Positions 9,063 to 17,815 of a stretch of 64,000 bases of DNA are shown piece by piece. Both the position numbers and the translations under genes were made by a program. Positions within the stretch are counted from its first letter, which is position 1; every line of letters begins with the position of its first letter. The notes beneath the pieces were generated by a model. That model ran no database searches, was not told where the DNA came from, and worked only from the letters and a program-made list of their open reading frames with translations. The stretch is from Acidovorax sp. Root219 (GTDB lineage Bacteria; Pseudomonadota; Gammaproteobacteria; Burkholderiales; Burkholderiaceae_C), in the NCBI RefSeq assembly GCF_001428665.1, contig NZ_LMIJ01000010.1, positions 225,731-289,730 of the forward strand. The letters are read 5' to 3'.

Positions 9063-10174
9063 GGCGTGGCACCTGGCCCGCTGCACAGTGCCTCGTAGGC
9101 GTCGGCAATGGCCTCCCAGCGATAGCGCTGCGCCAGCGATGGCCCTGGCACCCACGCGCTCTCCTGCGGGCTTTGCAACTGCCGGGTGAGCATGGATACG
9201 TCGGCAAAGTAGCCCCCCCCGTCCCCCAGCGTGTAGCGATTGAAGACGCAATCGAAGGCCAGCAGCGGCCGCTGGTACGGCAGCATCTCGACCAGCGAGG
9301 GATTGGTGCCCCCCACGCTGTGCCCGTGCAAATAGATATGGCAACCGGCGCGCAGGGCCGCCAGCGCCTTGGGGTCGAACAGGGAATCGATGAAGCGCAC
9401 GCGCGGCTCGCCCTGGTAACGCGCGAGCAGCTCACGCCCCAGCGGCGTGGCGCTGAAGTTGCCCACCAGCACATACAGCGGCTGGGGCGATGCCAGAAAG
9501 GCCTGCAGCATCTCGGCGATGTGGTTCTCGGGTTCGATGCGCGCCACGGTCAACAGGTAACCGCCGGGCGCCAGGCCAAAGCGTTCCTTGAGCAGCGCGT
9601 GCGCCTGGTCCGCAGGCAACTGCAGCACATGGTCGCAGCCATAGGCGATGACGCTGCTGGTGCGGCCATAGCGGCCCAGCACCATGTCGGCAATGCCCTG
9701 GTTGTCGCTGACCACCACATGGGCGTGGCGCACGGCCAGGGCCTCGCTGCGCTCGAGGAACCAGCGCTTGAACCCGGTCCATTTGTCGCGCCGGGTCTCC
9801 AGCCCGTCCACATTCACGATGATGCGCCGTGGGCCGGCCATGCGGCGCAGCAGGGGCAGGAAGATGCCGCCCGACACGCCCATCACCAGCATGGCATCCA
9901 CCCTGCGCCAGCACACCAGGAAGTTGAGCAGGTCATAGGGCACCGACCACAGGCCGTTGGCACGCAATGGCAGGTAGCGGTGCGCCAGGCGCTCGCCATC
10001 CGCCGCCAATGCGGTGCGGCCCACAGAGGAACCGAAGACCAGTGTGGCATGCCCCCGCCGCGCCAGCCGGGGGGCAAGCTGATCGACGCAGGTCTCGAAG
10101 CCACCATAGCGTGCCGGCAGGCCATCGGTACCGATGACCGCGATGCGCAGCGGTCCCCTGGAGGAATCGGTCAT
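9059..10174 (-). CDS. Family 1/4-type glycosyltransferase (DUF1972 N-terminus)
   Basis: The product is 371 residues with a GT-B fold. The N-terminal Rossmann domain opens RIAVIGTDGLPARYGGFE, the signature of the DUF1972 group that includes rhamnosyltransferases of S-layer and capsular glycans. The C-terminal half carries LLTVARIEPENH and GTNPSLVEML, the usual nucleotide-sugar binding region of retaining GT4 enzymes. The start at 10174 was chosen because its ATG overlaps the stop of the upstream gene (ATGA, 10171-10174). It probably extends a rhamnose-containing chain in the cytoplasm. Donor identity is inferred from the neighbouring rmlBDAC genes. Confidence 0.85.
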   Translation of the reverse strand: MTDSSRGPLRIAVIGTDGLPARYGGFETCVDQLAPRLARRGHATLVFGSSVGRTALAADGERLAHRYLPLRANGLWSVPYDLLNFLVCWRRVDAMLVMGVSGGIFLPLLRRMAGPRRIIVNVDGLETRRDKWTGFKRWFLERSEALAVRHAHVVVSDNQGIADMVLGRYGRTSSVIAYGCDHVLQLPADQAHALLKERFGLAPGGYLLTVARIEPENHIAEMLQAFLASPQPLYVLVGNFSATPLGRELLARYQGEPRVRFIDSLFDPKALAALRAGCHIYLHGHSVGGTNPSLVEMLPYQRPLLAFDCVFNRYTLGDGGGYFADVSMLTRQLQSPQESAWVPGPSLAQRYRWEAIADAYEALCSGPGATP

Positions 10175-11142
10175 CGCTGCGTGCCTTGGGCCGACGGGCG
10201 CAGCGCCTGCAGCACCAGAAAGAGCCCCATGGCCCGGCGCCGCCGCGTGGGCCCCGACACCAGCGCGTGCCAGGCCAGGTGCAGCGCCACCCGCACACGG
10301 CTGCGGCCAGCCCAGGGCATCGACAGCCAGCCGGGAACCTGGGCCGCCGGGGACGCCCCAGGCAGGGCGCCACCCTGCTGCGCCCGGGCCCAGGCCATGG
10401 ACTGGACCAGCACCCGCTCGGCCAGTTGCATGCCGCGCCGCAGCTGCTCGCCCAGCGACCGCTGGCGCGACGCACCCAGCAGGTTGGCGCCGTGCTGGCG
10501 GTACAGCGACAGGCATTGCGGCACGCAGGCCAGGCGCTGCATGCGCTGCGCCACCAGCGCCACGGCCCAGTCGTGCATCACATAGGCCGAAGGCTCGGGC
10601 AGGCGGGCCACGCAGGCCAGCATGTCGCCCGAGAGCGCCAACGTGTGCCCGATCACCGGGTTGACCAGCAACAGGCGCCGGGCGTCGAGGTCACGGGGCA
10701 CGGCATAGGGGTTGCCGGTGTAGAAAGTGGGCTGCAGGGGCGCGAGCGCCTCGTCCACCACCTGCACATCGTGGAACAGCGCCCAGGGCTGCGGCAGCCC
10801 GGCGGCGGCATCGAGCATGGCCGCCACCTTGCCAGGCAGCCATACATCGTCCTGGTCGGCCAGGAAAATGCAATCGCCTGCGCCCACCTTGGGGGCCAGT
10901 TGCGCCATGGCATTGAAGAAGGACAAGGCGGGGCCGGGGGCGTTGTCGACCCAGTGCAGTTCCAGCGGTGCCTCGCTTGCATCCTGCGCCAGCTGCGCCA
11001 GCACTTCACGCGTGCCGTCCTCCGATGCATGGTCGAAGACGTGGATCACGTCCACGGCCCGGGACTGGGCGCGGATCGAGGCAATCTGCTGTGCGATGAA
11101 AGGTGCCCCGTTGTGGCTGCACAGGAGCACATGCAGGGTCAT
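10171..11142 (-). CDS. Family 2 glycosyltransferase
   Basis: The 323-residue protein starts MTLHVLLCSHNG, followed by FDHASEDGT and the metal site LADQDDVW near residue 97. It continues with MHDWAVAL and LSLYRQHGAN, a layout typical of O-antigen rhamnosyltransferases of the GT2 family. The gene begins 32 bp after rmlC stops and ends in an ATGA overlap with the next glycosyltransferase, so translation of the three transferases is probably coupled. An upstream extension of the same frame lies inside rmlC and is not used. Confidence 0.85.
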   Translation of the reverse strand: MTLHVLLCSHNGAPFIAQQIASIRAQSRAVDVIHVFDHASEDGTREVLAQLAQDASEAPLELHWVDNAPGPALSFFNAMAQLAPKVGAGDCIFLADQDDVWLPGKVAAMLDAAAGLPQPWALFHDVQVVDEALAPLQPTFYTGNPYAVPRDLDARRLLLVNPVIGHTLALSGDMLACVARLPEPSAYVMHDWAVALVAQRMQRLACVPQCLSLYRQHGANLLGASRQRSLGEQLRRGMQLAERVLVQSMAWARAQQGGALPGASPAAQVPGWLSMPWAGRSRVRVALHLAWHALVSGPTRRRRAMGLFLVLQALRPSAQGTQR

Positions 11143-11174
11143 GCCGGACTTTTCAGGTGCGCCACGGCCCGCCG

Positions 11175-11738
11175 TCAGCGGGCGGCGACAGCAGCGAAGA
11201 CTTCCGCATTCTCCAGGGTCAGGCCCTGCTGGTCCTTGGCCGACAGCAAAGGGTTGGCACCGATGTCGGGCCACTCGATGCCGATGGAGGGGTCGTTCCA
11301 GATGATGCAGCGCTCGTGCGCCGGCGCGTAGTAGTCGGTGGTCTTGTACAGGAACTCCGCCGTCTCGCTGAGCACGAGGAAGCCGTGCGCAAAGTCTGGC
11401 GGCACCCACAGCTGGCGGTGGTTGTCTTCGCTCAGCTCTTCGCCGACCCACTGGCCGAAGGTGGGCGAGGCCTTGCGGATGTCCACCGCCACGTCGAACA
11501 CGGCACCGCGCACCACGCGCACCAGCTTGCCCTGGGGCTGCTGGACCTGGTAGTGCAGTCCACGCAGCACGCCGCGGGCGCTGCGGCTGTGGTTGTCCTG
11601 CACGAACTGGTGGTCGGTACCGGTGGCCTCGTTGAATGCACGCTGGTTGAAGCTCTCGAAGAAGAAGCCGCGCGCATCGCCGAACTTCTTGGGTTCGATC
11701 AGCACGACATCGGGAATGGCCAGGCGGGTTGCTTGCAT
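11175..11738 (-). CDS. rmlC: dTDP-4-dehydrorhamnose 3,5-epimerase
   Basis: This 187-residue cupin enzyme performs the third step of dTDP-L-rhamnose synthesis, epimerising C3 and C5 of the 4-keto-6-deoxy sugar. Family signatures are FGDARGFFFESFN, VQDNHSRSARGVLRGLHYQ with the catalytic His in GLHYQ, WVPPDFAHGFLVL and YKTTDYYAP. Length matches the family. It starts 18 bp after rmlA ends and is followed by the glycosyltransferases. The enzyme is cytoplasmic. Confidence 0.97.
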   Translation of the reverse strand: MQATRLAIPDVVLIEPKKFGDARGFFFESFNQRAFNEATGTDHQFVQDNHSRSARGVLRGLHYQVQQPQGKLVRVVRGAVFDVAVDIRKASPTFGQWVGEELSEDNHRQLWVPPDFAHGFLVLSETAEFLYKTTDYYAPAHERCIIWNDPSIGIEWPDIGANPLLSAKDQQGLTLENAEVFAAVAAR

Positions 11739-11756
11739 GGAGTGAATTTCAGGAAA

Positions 11757-12641
11757 TCAGTAGATCTTTTCTTTGAGCACGCGCATCAGGTACTGGCCGT
11801 ACCCGTTCTTGGTCAGCGGCTGGGCCAGACGCTCGAGTTGGGCACTGTCGATCCACTGGCTGCGCCAGGCGATCTCTTCAGGGCATGCGATCTTCAGGCC
11901 CTGGCGGTGCTCCAGCGTGGCGATGAACTGGCCGGCTTCGAGCAGGCTCTCGTGCGTGCCGGTATCGAGCCAAGCGTAGCCCCGGCCCATGATCTCCACA
12001 TTCAACTGGCCGCGCTCCAGGTACAGACGGTTGAGGTCGGTGATCTCGTACTCGCCGCGGGCCGAGGGCCTGAGCCCCTTGGCCAGCTCCACCACTTGAT
12101 TGTCGTAGAAGTACAGGCCCGTCACCGCATAGCTCGACTTGGGGACCTTGGGCTTTTCTTCGAGCGACAGCACCTTGCCCTGCGCATCGAACTCGGCCAC
12201 GCCATAGCGTTCGGGGTCATGCACATGGTAAGCGAACACGCTGGCGCCACTCTGGCGCTCGGTCGCGCTACCCAGCAGCTCATGAAAGTCATGGCCGTGG
12301 AAGATGTTGTCCCCCAGCACCAGCGCGCTGGGGGAATCGCCGAGGAAGGACTCGCCGATCACGAAGGCCTGGGCCAGGCCGTCCGGGCTTGCCTGCACCG
12401 CGTACTGCAGATTGATGCCCCACTGGCTGCCATCGCCGAGCAGTTGCTCGAAGCGCGGCGTGTCCTGCGGCGTGCTGATCACCAGGATGTCGCGGATGCC
12501 CGCTAGCATCAAGGTGCTCAGCGGGTAATAGATCATGGGTTTGTCGTACACCGGCAGCAACTGCTTGCTGATGGCCAGGGTGGCCGGGTGCAGCCGGGTA
12601 CCGGAGCCTCCGGCGAGGATGATGCCTTTGCGTGCCGTCAT
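11757..12641 (-). CDS. rmlA: Glucose-1-phosphate thymidylyltransferase
   Basis: The 294-residue product makes dTDP-glucose from dTTP and glucose-1-phosphate, the first committed step to dTDP-rhamnose. It shows the nucleotidyltransferase motif [16 protein letters not shown], then [43 protein letters not shown] and a C-terminal [10 protein letters not shown]. The start at 12641, 11 bp after the rmlD stop, gives the standard N-terminus. An in-frame ATG 18 codons upstream would overlap rmlD and add a tail foreign to the family. Confidence 0.97.
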   Translation of the reverse strand: MTARKGIILAGGSGTRLHPATLAISKQLLPVYDKPMIYYPLSTLMLAGIRDILVISTPQDTPRFEQLLGDGSQWGINLQYAVQASPDGLAQAFVIGESFLGDSPSALVLGDNIFHGHDFHELLGSATERQSGASVFAYHVHDPERYGVAEFDAQGKVLSLEEKPKVPKSSYAVTGLYFYDNQVVELAKGLRPSARGEYEITDLNRLYLERGQLNVEIMGRGYAWLDTGTHESLLEAGQFIATLEHRQGLKIACPEEIAWRSQWIDSAQLERLAQPLTKNGYGQYLMRVLKEKIY

Positions 12642-12652
12642 GTTGGTCGTTC

Positions 12653-13543
12653 TCAGAGAATCTCGGTGAGCATGCGCGCCACGCCCGTCTGCCAATGCGG
12701 CAGGGTCAGACCGAAAGTGCTGCGCAGCTTGGTGGTGTCCAGGCGCGAGTTGTGGGGGCGCACGGCCGGGGTGGGGAAGGCGCTGGTCGGAACGGGCGCC
12801 ACTTCCTTGGCAATGATCTTTTCAGCCACCGGGTGCCTGGCGGCCACCGCCAGCACGTACTTCGCGTACTCGTTCCAGTTGGTCTCGCCAGCCGCCACCA
12901 GGTGGTACAGGCCCGCATCCTCAGGGCGCTGCTGCAGGTGGCGGATGGCATGGGCGGTCACGTCGGCCAGCAGGTCGGCGCCGGTGGGGGCGCCCCACTG
13001 GTCGTCGATCACCGTCAGGCGCTCGCGCTCCTGGGCCAGGCGCAGCATGGTCTTGGCGAAATTGCCGCCGCGTGCCGCATAGACCCAGCTGGTGCGCAGG
13101 ATCAGGTGCCTGGCACCCGACTGGGCGATCAGCTGCTCGCCTTCGAGCTTGGTGCGGCCGTAGACGCTCAGGGGCGCAGGGGCATCGGTCTCCACCCAGG
13201 GGCGGCTGCCGCTGCCATCGAACACATAGTCGGTGCTGTAGTGCACCAGCCAGGCGCCGAGCTTCGCGGCCTCCTGCGCAATGGCGCCGGGCGTGGTGGC
13301 GTTGAGGGTGCGCGCGAAGTCGACCTCGCTCTCGGCCTTGTCCACGGCGGTGTGGGCGGCAGCATTGACGATGACGTCAGGGCGCAGGGCGCGCACCGTC
13401 TCGGCTACGCCGGCCGGGTTGGCGAAGTCACCGCAGTGTTCCGTGCTGTCGAAATCCAGCGCCGTGACGGTACCGAACACCGACAGGCTGCGCTGCAGCT
13501 CCCAGCCGACCTGGCCGCCCTTTCCAAAGAGCAGGATGTTCAT
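12653..13543 (-). CDS. rmlD: dTDP-4-dehydrorhamnose reductase
   Basis: The 296-residue SDR enzyme reduces dTDP-4-keto-L-rhamnose to dTDP-L-rhamnose with NAD(P)H. It starts [17 protein letters not shown] and has [10 protein letters not shown], the catalytic YGRTKLEGE and [10 protein letters not shown]. The ATG at 13543 overlaps the rmlB stop as ATGA (13540-13543), indicating translational coupling. The frame is open further upstream but lies inside rmlB there. Confidence 0.97.
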   Translation of the reverse strand: MNILLFGKGGQVGWELQRSLSVFGTVTALDFDSTEHCGDFANPAGVAETVRALRPDVIVNAAAHTAVDKAESEVDFARTLNATTPGAIAQEAAKLGAWLVHYSTDYVFDGSGSRPWVETDAPAPLSVYGRTKLEGEQLIAQSGARHLILRTSWVYAARGGNFAKTMLRLAQERERLTVIDDQWGAPTGADLLADVTAHAIRHLQQRPEDAGLYHLVAAGETNWNEYAKYVLAVAARHPVAEKIIAKEVAPVPTSAFPTPAVRPHNSRLDTTKLRSTFGLTLPHWQTGVARMLTEIL

Positions 13544-14628
13544 GCGCTGGCATCCGCCACGGCTGCAGGCTCCTGCGCATACTGGGTCTGCACCCAGTCG
13601 CGGTAGGAACCGGTCTGCACGCTGGCCACCCAGTCGGCATGGTCCAGGTACCACTGCACCGTCTTGCGGATGCCGGTGTCGAAGGTCTCAGCGGGCTTCC
13701 AGCCCAGCTCGCGCTCGATCTTGCGCGCATCGATGGCGTAACGGCGGTCGTGGCCGGGACGATCCTTCACATAGGTGATCTGGGTGCGGTAGCTCTGGCC
13801 GTCGGCACGCGGGCGCAACTCGTCGAGCAGGCCACAGACCATGTTCACGATCTCGATGTTGGGCTTTTCGTTCCAGCCGCCCACGTTGTAGGTCTCGCCG
13901 GCAGTGCCGGCTTCCAGCACGCGGCGGATGGCGCTGCAGTGGTCCTTCACGTACAGCCAGTCGCGCACCTGCATGCCGTCGCCGTAGACCGGCAGGTTCT
14001 TGCCGGCCAGGGCGTTGACGATCATCAGCGGGATCAGCTTCTCGGGGAAGTGGTAGGGCCCGTAGTTGTTGCTGCAGTTGGTGGTCAGCACCGGCAGGCC
14101 GTAGGTGTGGTGCCAGGCGCGCACCAGGTGGTCGCTGGCGGCCTTGCTGGCGCTGTAGGGGCTGTTGGGCTCGAAACCGCGCGTCTCGGCAAAGGCCGGG
14201 TCGGTGGGTGCCAGCGATCCGTAAACCTCGTCGGTGGAGACGTGCAGGAAGCGGAAGGCTTCGCGCTCGCCCTCGGGCAGCGCGCTCCAATAGGCACGCA
14301 CGGCCTCCAGCAGGCGGAACGAGCCAACGATGTTGGTCTGGATGAAATCCTCGGGTCCGTGGATGGAGCGGTCCACATGCGATTCGGCCGCGAAGTTGAC
14401 CACCGCGCGGGGTTGGTGCTCGGCCAGCAGGCGGGCGATGAGGGCGCTGTCGCCGATATCGCCCTGCACGAAGACATGGCGTGCATCACCCTGGATGCTG
14501 TCCAGGTTGTGCAGATTGCCCGCGTAGGTGAGCTTGTCGAGGTTGACGACAGGCTCGCTGGAGGCAGCAAGCCAGTCAAGAACGAAGTTGGCGCCGATGA
14601 AACCCGCGCCGCCGGTAACCAGAATCAT
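13540..14628 (-). CDS. rmlB: dTDP-glucose 4,6-dehydratase
   Basis: The 362-residue extended SDR enzyme converts dTDP-glucose to dTDP-4-keto-6-deoxyglucose. Motifs: [16 protein letters not shown] (NAD binding), [20 protein letters not shown], the catalytic [20 protein letters not shown] and [10 protein letters not shown]. It is the first gene of the rml operon. The order rmlB-D-A-C is common in Proteobacterial O-antigen clusters. Transcription presumably starts in the 111 bp gap behind it. Confidence 0.98.
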   Translation of the reverse strand: MILVTGGAGFIGANFVLDWLAASSEPVVNLDKLTYAGNLHNLDSIQGDARHVFVQGDIGDSALIARLLAEHQPRAVVNFAAESHVDRSIHGPEDFIQTNIVGSFRLLEAVRAYWSALPEGEREAFRFLHVSTDEVYGSLAPTDPAFAETRGFEPNSPYSASKAASDHLVRAWHHTYGLPVLTTNCSNNYGPYHFPEKLIPLMIVNALAGKNLPVYGDGMQVRDWLYVKDHCSAIRRVLEAGTAGETYNVGGWNEKPNIEIVNMVCGLLDELRPRADGQSYRTQITYVKDRPGHDRRYAIDARKIERELGWKPAETFDTGIRKTVQWYLDHADWVASVQTGSYRDWVQTQYAQEPAAVADASA

Positions 14629-14668
14629 AGGGTGGGCTGTGTGAAATGCCTGCTCGGCAGAACCCGCG

Positions 14669-14698
14669 ATTATCCCACCCTGCCCGGTTACCCGGTAA
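14669..14698 (-). promoter_or_regulatory. Possible rml operon promoter and overlapping palindrome
   Basis: On the minus strand TTACCG (14693-14698) and GATAAT (14669-14674) are 18 bp apart, about 40 bp before the rmlB start. The -10 matches consensus at five of six positions and the -35 is weak. The -35 falls inside the palindrome GTTACCCGGTAAC (14687-14699), which could be an operator. Both readings are tentative. Confidence 0.33.
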
Positions 14699-14739
14699 CA
14701 GAGTTCAACACGGGCTCCCCGGGGCGGGTTGAAAGGCCA

Positions 14740-16725
14740 TCAGAAATGGATACCGCGCATCATCTGCTGCAGCGCCACCGCCTCGGCCGACAGCTGTGGC
14801 TTGGCGTCCTTGCTGCCCTTGGCGGCAGTGGAATCCGGGAACATGCGAAAGCTGGTGTTCATGGTGATCTGCGCCACGCGGGGCACCAGGGCATGCAGTA
14901 ACTGGCCGGTGATGCCCAGGCGCGTGGCGATGCGCACCGGCTTGAAGATACAGGCCTGGGCGATCATGTCCGCCGCCTCCTCGGGGCTCAGCGTGGGCAC
15001 GTTGTTGTAGATCTTGGTCGGCGCGATCATGGGCGTGCGCACCAGCGGCATGTTGATGGTGGTGAAGGTGATGCCCTGGTCGGCGAACTCGCTCGACGCG
15101 CAGCGCGTCCAGGCATCAAGCGCCGCCTTGCTGGCCACATAGGCCGAAAAGCGCGGCGCATTCGTCAGCACGCCGATGGAGCTGATGTTGATCACATGGC
15201 CCTTGCGCTTGGCCACCATACCCGGCAAAAAGCCCATGGTCACGCGCAGGCAGCCGAAGTAATTGAGCTGCATGGTGCGCTCGTAGTCGTGGAAGCGGTC
15301 GTAGCTCGACTCGATGGCACGGCGGATGGAGCGGCCCGCGTTGTTGATCAGGAAGTCCACGCCGCCATGCTTGTCGATGAGCAACTGCACGAAGCGATCG
15401 CAATCGGCCATGTCCGCGATATCGGCGGCGTAGGCGATGAACTCGTAGCCCTTGGCCCGGGCCTCGGCGCAGGCTTCGTCGAGCTTGTCCTGGTCGCGCC
15501 CGCAGATGACGGTGGTGGCACCGGCCTCGGCGAACTTGTGCGCCGCTGCCAGGCCGATGCCCGAGGAGCCCCCCGTCACCAGCACCACCTTGCCGGCCAC
15601 CGTGCCCTTGAGGCTGCGGTCGATGAACAGCTCGGGGTCGAGGTTGCGCTCCCAGTAGTCCCACAGGCGCCAGGCGTAATCCTTGAGATTGGGGCAGGTC
15701 ACGCCCGAGCCCTTGAGCGCCGCCAGGGTCTCGCGGCAGTCAAAGCGCGTGGGGTAGTTCACGAAGGTCAGCATGTCCTCGGGCAGGCCCAGGTCCTTCA
15801 TCACGGCGTTGCGCACGCGGCGCACGGGGGCCATGGCCATCAGGCTCTTCTTGATGCCCTTGGGGATGAAGCCCAGTAGCGCGGCGTTGATGAAGAGGTT
15901 CATGCGCGGCGCATGCGCGGCGCGGCTGAAGATGTCCAGCACGTCGCCCACGCGGTAGCCGACCGGGTCCACCAGATGGAAGCATTTTTTGGCAATGGAC
16001 TGCTGGTGGCTGATGACGTTGAGCGCATTGACCACGAAGTCCACCGGCACGATGTTCACGCGCCCGCCCTCCAGGCCCACGGTGGGCATCCAGGGCGGCA
16101 GCAACTGGCGCAGGCGCTGGATCAGCTTGAAGAAATAGTAGGGGCCGTCGATCTTGTCCATCTCGCCGGTCGTGCTGTCGCCCACCACCATGGCCGGGCG
16201 GTACACCGTCCAGGGCACCTTGCAGTCCTGGCGCACGATCTTCTCGCTCTCGTGCTTGGTCTGGAAGTAGGGGTGATCGAGGCCCTCGGCCTCCTCGAAC
16301 ATGTCCTCGCGGAACACGCCCTCGTACAGGCCGGCCGCAGCGATGGACGAGACATGGTGGAAATGCCCGGCGTCGATCGCCTTGGCCAGGTCCACGGTGT
16401 TGCGAGTGCCCTCGATGTTCACGGCCACCTGGGTCTCTTCGTCGGCACCGAGGTCGTAGACCGCCGCCAGGTGGTAGAAATGGTCGATCTGTCCCTTGAG
16501 CTTTTTCACGTCCTCGGAGGCCACACCGAGCTTCCTGGCCGTGAGGTCGCCGAACACCGGCACGGCCCGTGCGGCGGACACGCCCCAGTAGCTGCGCAGG
16601 TCGGCCACCTTGTCCGCGCTCCCCTGCCGGATCAGGAAATGCACCACGGCTCCCTTGCGCTCCAGCAGCTTCTTCACGAGCCGCTTGCCAATGAACCCCG
16701 TCGCTCCCGTCACGAAATACTGCAT
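14740..16725 (-). CDS. Two-domain fatty acyl reductase-type SDR fusion
   Basis: The 661-residue protein joins two reductase domains. Residues 1-370 are an extended SDR of the fatty-acyl/thioester reductase type (YFVTGATGFIGKRLV, FHHVSSIAAAGLYEG, YFQTKHESEKI). From about residue 375 a classical SDR follows (VVLVTGGSSGIG, NNAGRSIRR, INISSIG, YVASKAALD near 530). The same architecture and size are known from the Marinobacter alcohol-forming fatty acyl-CoA reductase and mycobacterial acyl reductases. Reduction of acyl-CoA to aldehyde or alcohol is therefore the best guess. AGGAG eight bases before the ATG at 16725 sets the start over an ATG nine codons upstream. It diverges from a phasin gene. 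Confidence 0.8.
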   Translation of the reverse strand: MQYFVTGATGFIGKRLVKKLLERKGAVVHFLIRQGSADKVADLRSYWGVSAARAVPVFGDLTARKLGVASEDVKKLKGQIDHFYHLAAVYDLGADEETQVAVNIEGTRNTVDLAKAIDAGHFHHVSSIAAAGLYEGVFREDMFEEAEGLDHPYFQTKHESEKIVRQDCKVPWTVYRPAMVVGDSTTGEMDKIDGPYYFFKLIQRLRQLLPPWMPTVGLEGGRVNIVPVDFVVNALNVISHQQSIAKKCFHLVDPVGYRVGDVLDIFSRAAHAPRMNLFINAALLGFIPKGIKKSLMAMAPVRRVRNAVMKDLGLPEDMLTFVNYPTRFDCRETLAALKGSGVTCPNLKDYAWRLWDYWERNLDPELFIDRSLKGTVAGKVVLVTGGSSGIGLAAAHKFAEAGATTVICGRDQDKLDEACAEARAKGYEFIAYAADIADMADCDRFVQLLIDKHGGVDFLINNAGRSIRRAIESSYDRFHDYERTMQLNYFGCLRVTMGFLPGMVAKRKGHVINISSIGVLTNAPRFSAYVASKAALDAWTRCASSEFADQGITFTTINMPLVRTPMIAPTKIYNNVPTLSPEEAADMIAQACIFKPVRIATRLGITGQLLHALVPRVAQITMNTSFRMFPDSTAAKGSKDAKPQLSAEAVALQQMMRGIHF

Positions 16726-16953
16726 GGAAAAACTCCTGTGAGATCTGTTCATTCTTGCGCAAGCGCATGGCCGGCGGCTTCAGCACAAACCCGCGCAGCC
16801 AGGTGGCCCGGCCACCGCTCCCTAGACGCTGCGCTCTACGTTTTTAGGAGCGCGCGCCTACATCTGGCCTGCCGCGCGGCGTACAGTTCGGCCATGCGCC
16901 AAAGCCAACCGGCACTGGCAACCCCCACTACCCACCCGCATACCGGAGGCCCC

Positions 16954-17568
16954 ATGGTCAAGAAACTGCAGAAACTCAGCGCCGACAACAAGAAGAGCAA
17001 CGCCCAGCTGTCCAGCACCGTCAAGGACTCGGCCCAGCAGATCTGGCTGGCGGGCCTGGGTGCCTTCTCCAAGGCCCAGGAAGAAGGCGGCAAGGTGTTC
17101 GAGTCCCTGGTCAAGGAAGGCCTGTCCATCCAGCGCAAGACCCAGGCCGTGGCCGAAGAGAAGATCTCCGAAGCGACGAGCCGCGTGACCACCATGGCCA
17201 GCGACATCGGCTCCAAGGCCCAGGGCCAGTGGGACAAGCTCGAGAACATCTTCGAAGACCGTGTGGCCAAGGCCCTGTCCAAGCTCGGCGTGCCTTCGGC
17301 GCGTGACCTGGAAGCCCTGACCGCCCGCGTGGACGCACTCACCAAGGGCGCCGGCAAGGCGGCCGCTTCGGCCAAGACCCCTGCCAAGGCCGCCGTGAAG
17401 GCAGCAGCCCCCGCAAAGAAAGCCGCCGCCAAGAAGGCAGCCGCTCCCCGCAAGGCCGCCGCCAAGCCTGCAGCCAAGGCCGCTCCCGCCAAGAAGGCCG
17501 CAGCCCCTGCCAAGAAGGCCAGCGCCAAGGCCGCAGCTTCCGCCTCGGCACCTGCTGCTTCCAACTGA
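16954..17568 (+). CDS. Phasin (PHA granule-associated protein) with Lys/Ala-rich tail
   Basis: The 204-residue product has a phasin domain in residues 1-130, marked by QQIWLAGLGAFSKAQEEG, FESLVKEGLSIQRKT and a long amphipathic helix. Residues 135-204 are a low-complexity tail of AAKKAAAKP-type repeats resembling histone H1 and the PhaF C-terminus, which binds DNA. Such proteins coat polyhydroxyalkanoate granules and tether them to the nucleoid. GGAGG five bases before the ATG at 16954 fixes the start. The open frame continues far upstream but inside the divergent reductase gene. A good terminator follows. Confidence 0.9.
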   Translation: MVKKLQKLSADNKKSNAQLSSTVKDSAQQIWLAGLGAFSKAQEEGGKVFESLVKEGLSIQRKTQAVAEEKISEATSRVTTMASDIGSKAQGQWDKLENIFEDRVAKALSKLGVPSARDLEALTARVDALTKGAGKAAASAKTPAKAAVKAAAPAKKAAAKKAAAPRKAAAKPAAKAAPAKKAAAPAKKASAKAAASASAPAASN

Positions 17569-17598
17569 CCTCCTGCCAGCGGGCCCGCCCGCTGCAGC

Positions 17599-17636
17599 AA
17601 GCGGCTGACACGCCTTGTGCGTGCCAGCCGCTTTTG
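17599..17636 (+). terminator. Rho-independent terminator of the phasin gene
   Basis: Arms AAGCGGCTG (17599-17607) and CAGCCGCTT (17625-17633) pair perfectly, extended by CACG/CGTG inside. The stem is followed by a short T-run. It lies about 30 bp after the phasin stop. Confidence 0.75.
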
Positions 17637-17691
17637 CGTTGTGGCACGCTTCGAGCCACGGGCCGCGCTCTCTGCGCGGGTGGCCGCAGCC

Positions 17692-17709
17692 GGAACGTCA
17701 ACACGTTCC
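17692..17709. promoter_or_regulatory. Inverted repeat, candidate TetR autoregulatory operator
   Basis: GGAACGT and ACGTTCC form a perfect 7-bp inverted repeat with a 4-bp spacer, 107 bp before the TetR-family start. Position and form suit a TetR dimer, but no promoter was identified beside it. Confidence 0.35.
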
Positions 17710-17815
17710 AAGGACATGCCAATATTGATGCAGTGCAGCATCTGCGGCTCGGTTAGAGTAGCCCCCAGAGACATACCAACACCGATCCCAATCGACGCGA
17801 AGAGGGCCCGCACAC

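Noticed and set aside
12642-12695. Longer N-terminus for rmlA starting at 12695
   Set aside because: It would overlap rmlD and add 18 residues not seen in the family. The inner ATG gives the canonical start.
15913-16953. Upstream extension of the phasin frame
   Set aside because: It lies opposite the acyl reductase gene. The ATG at 16954 has a strong GGAGG and gives a complete phasin.
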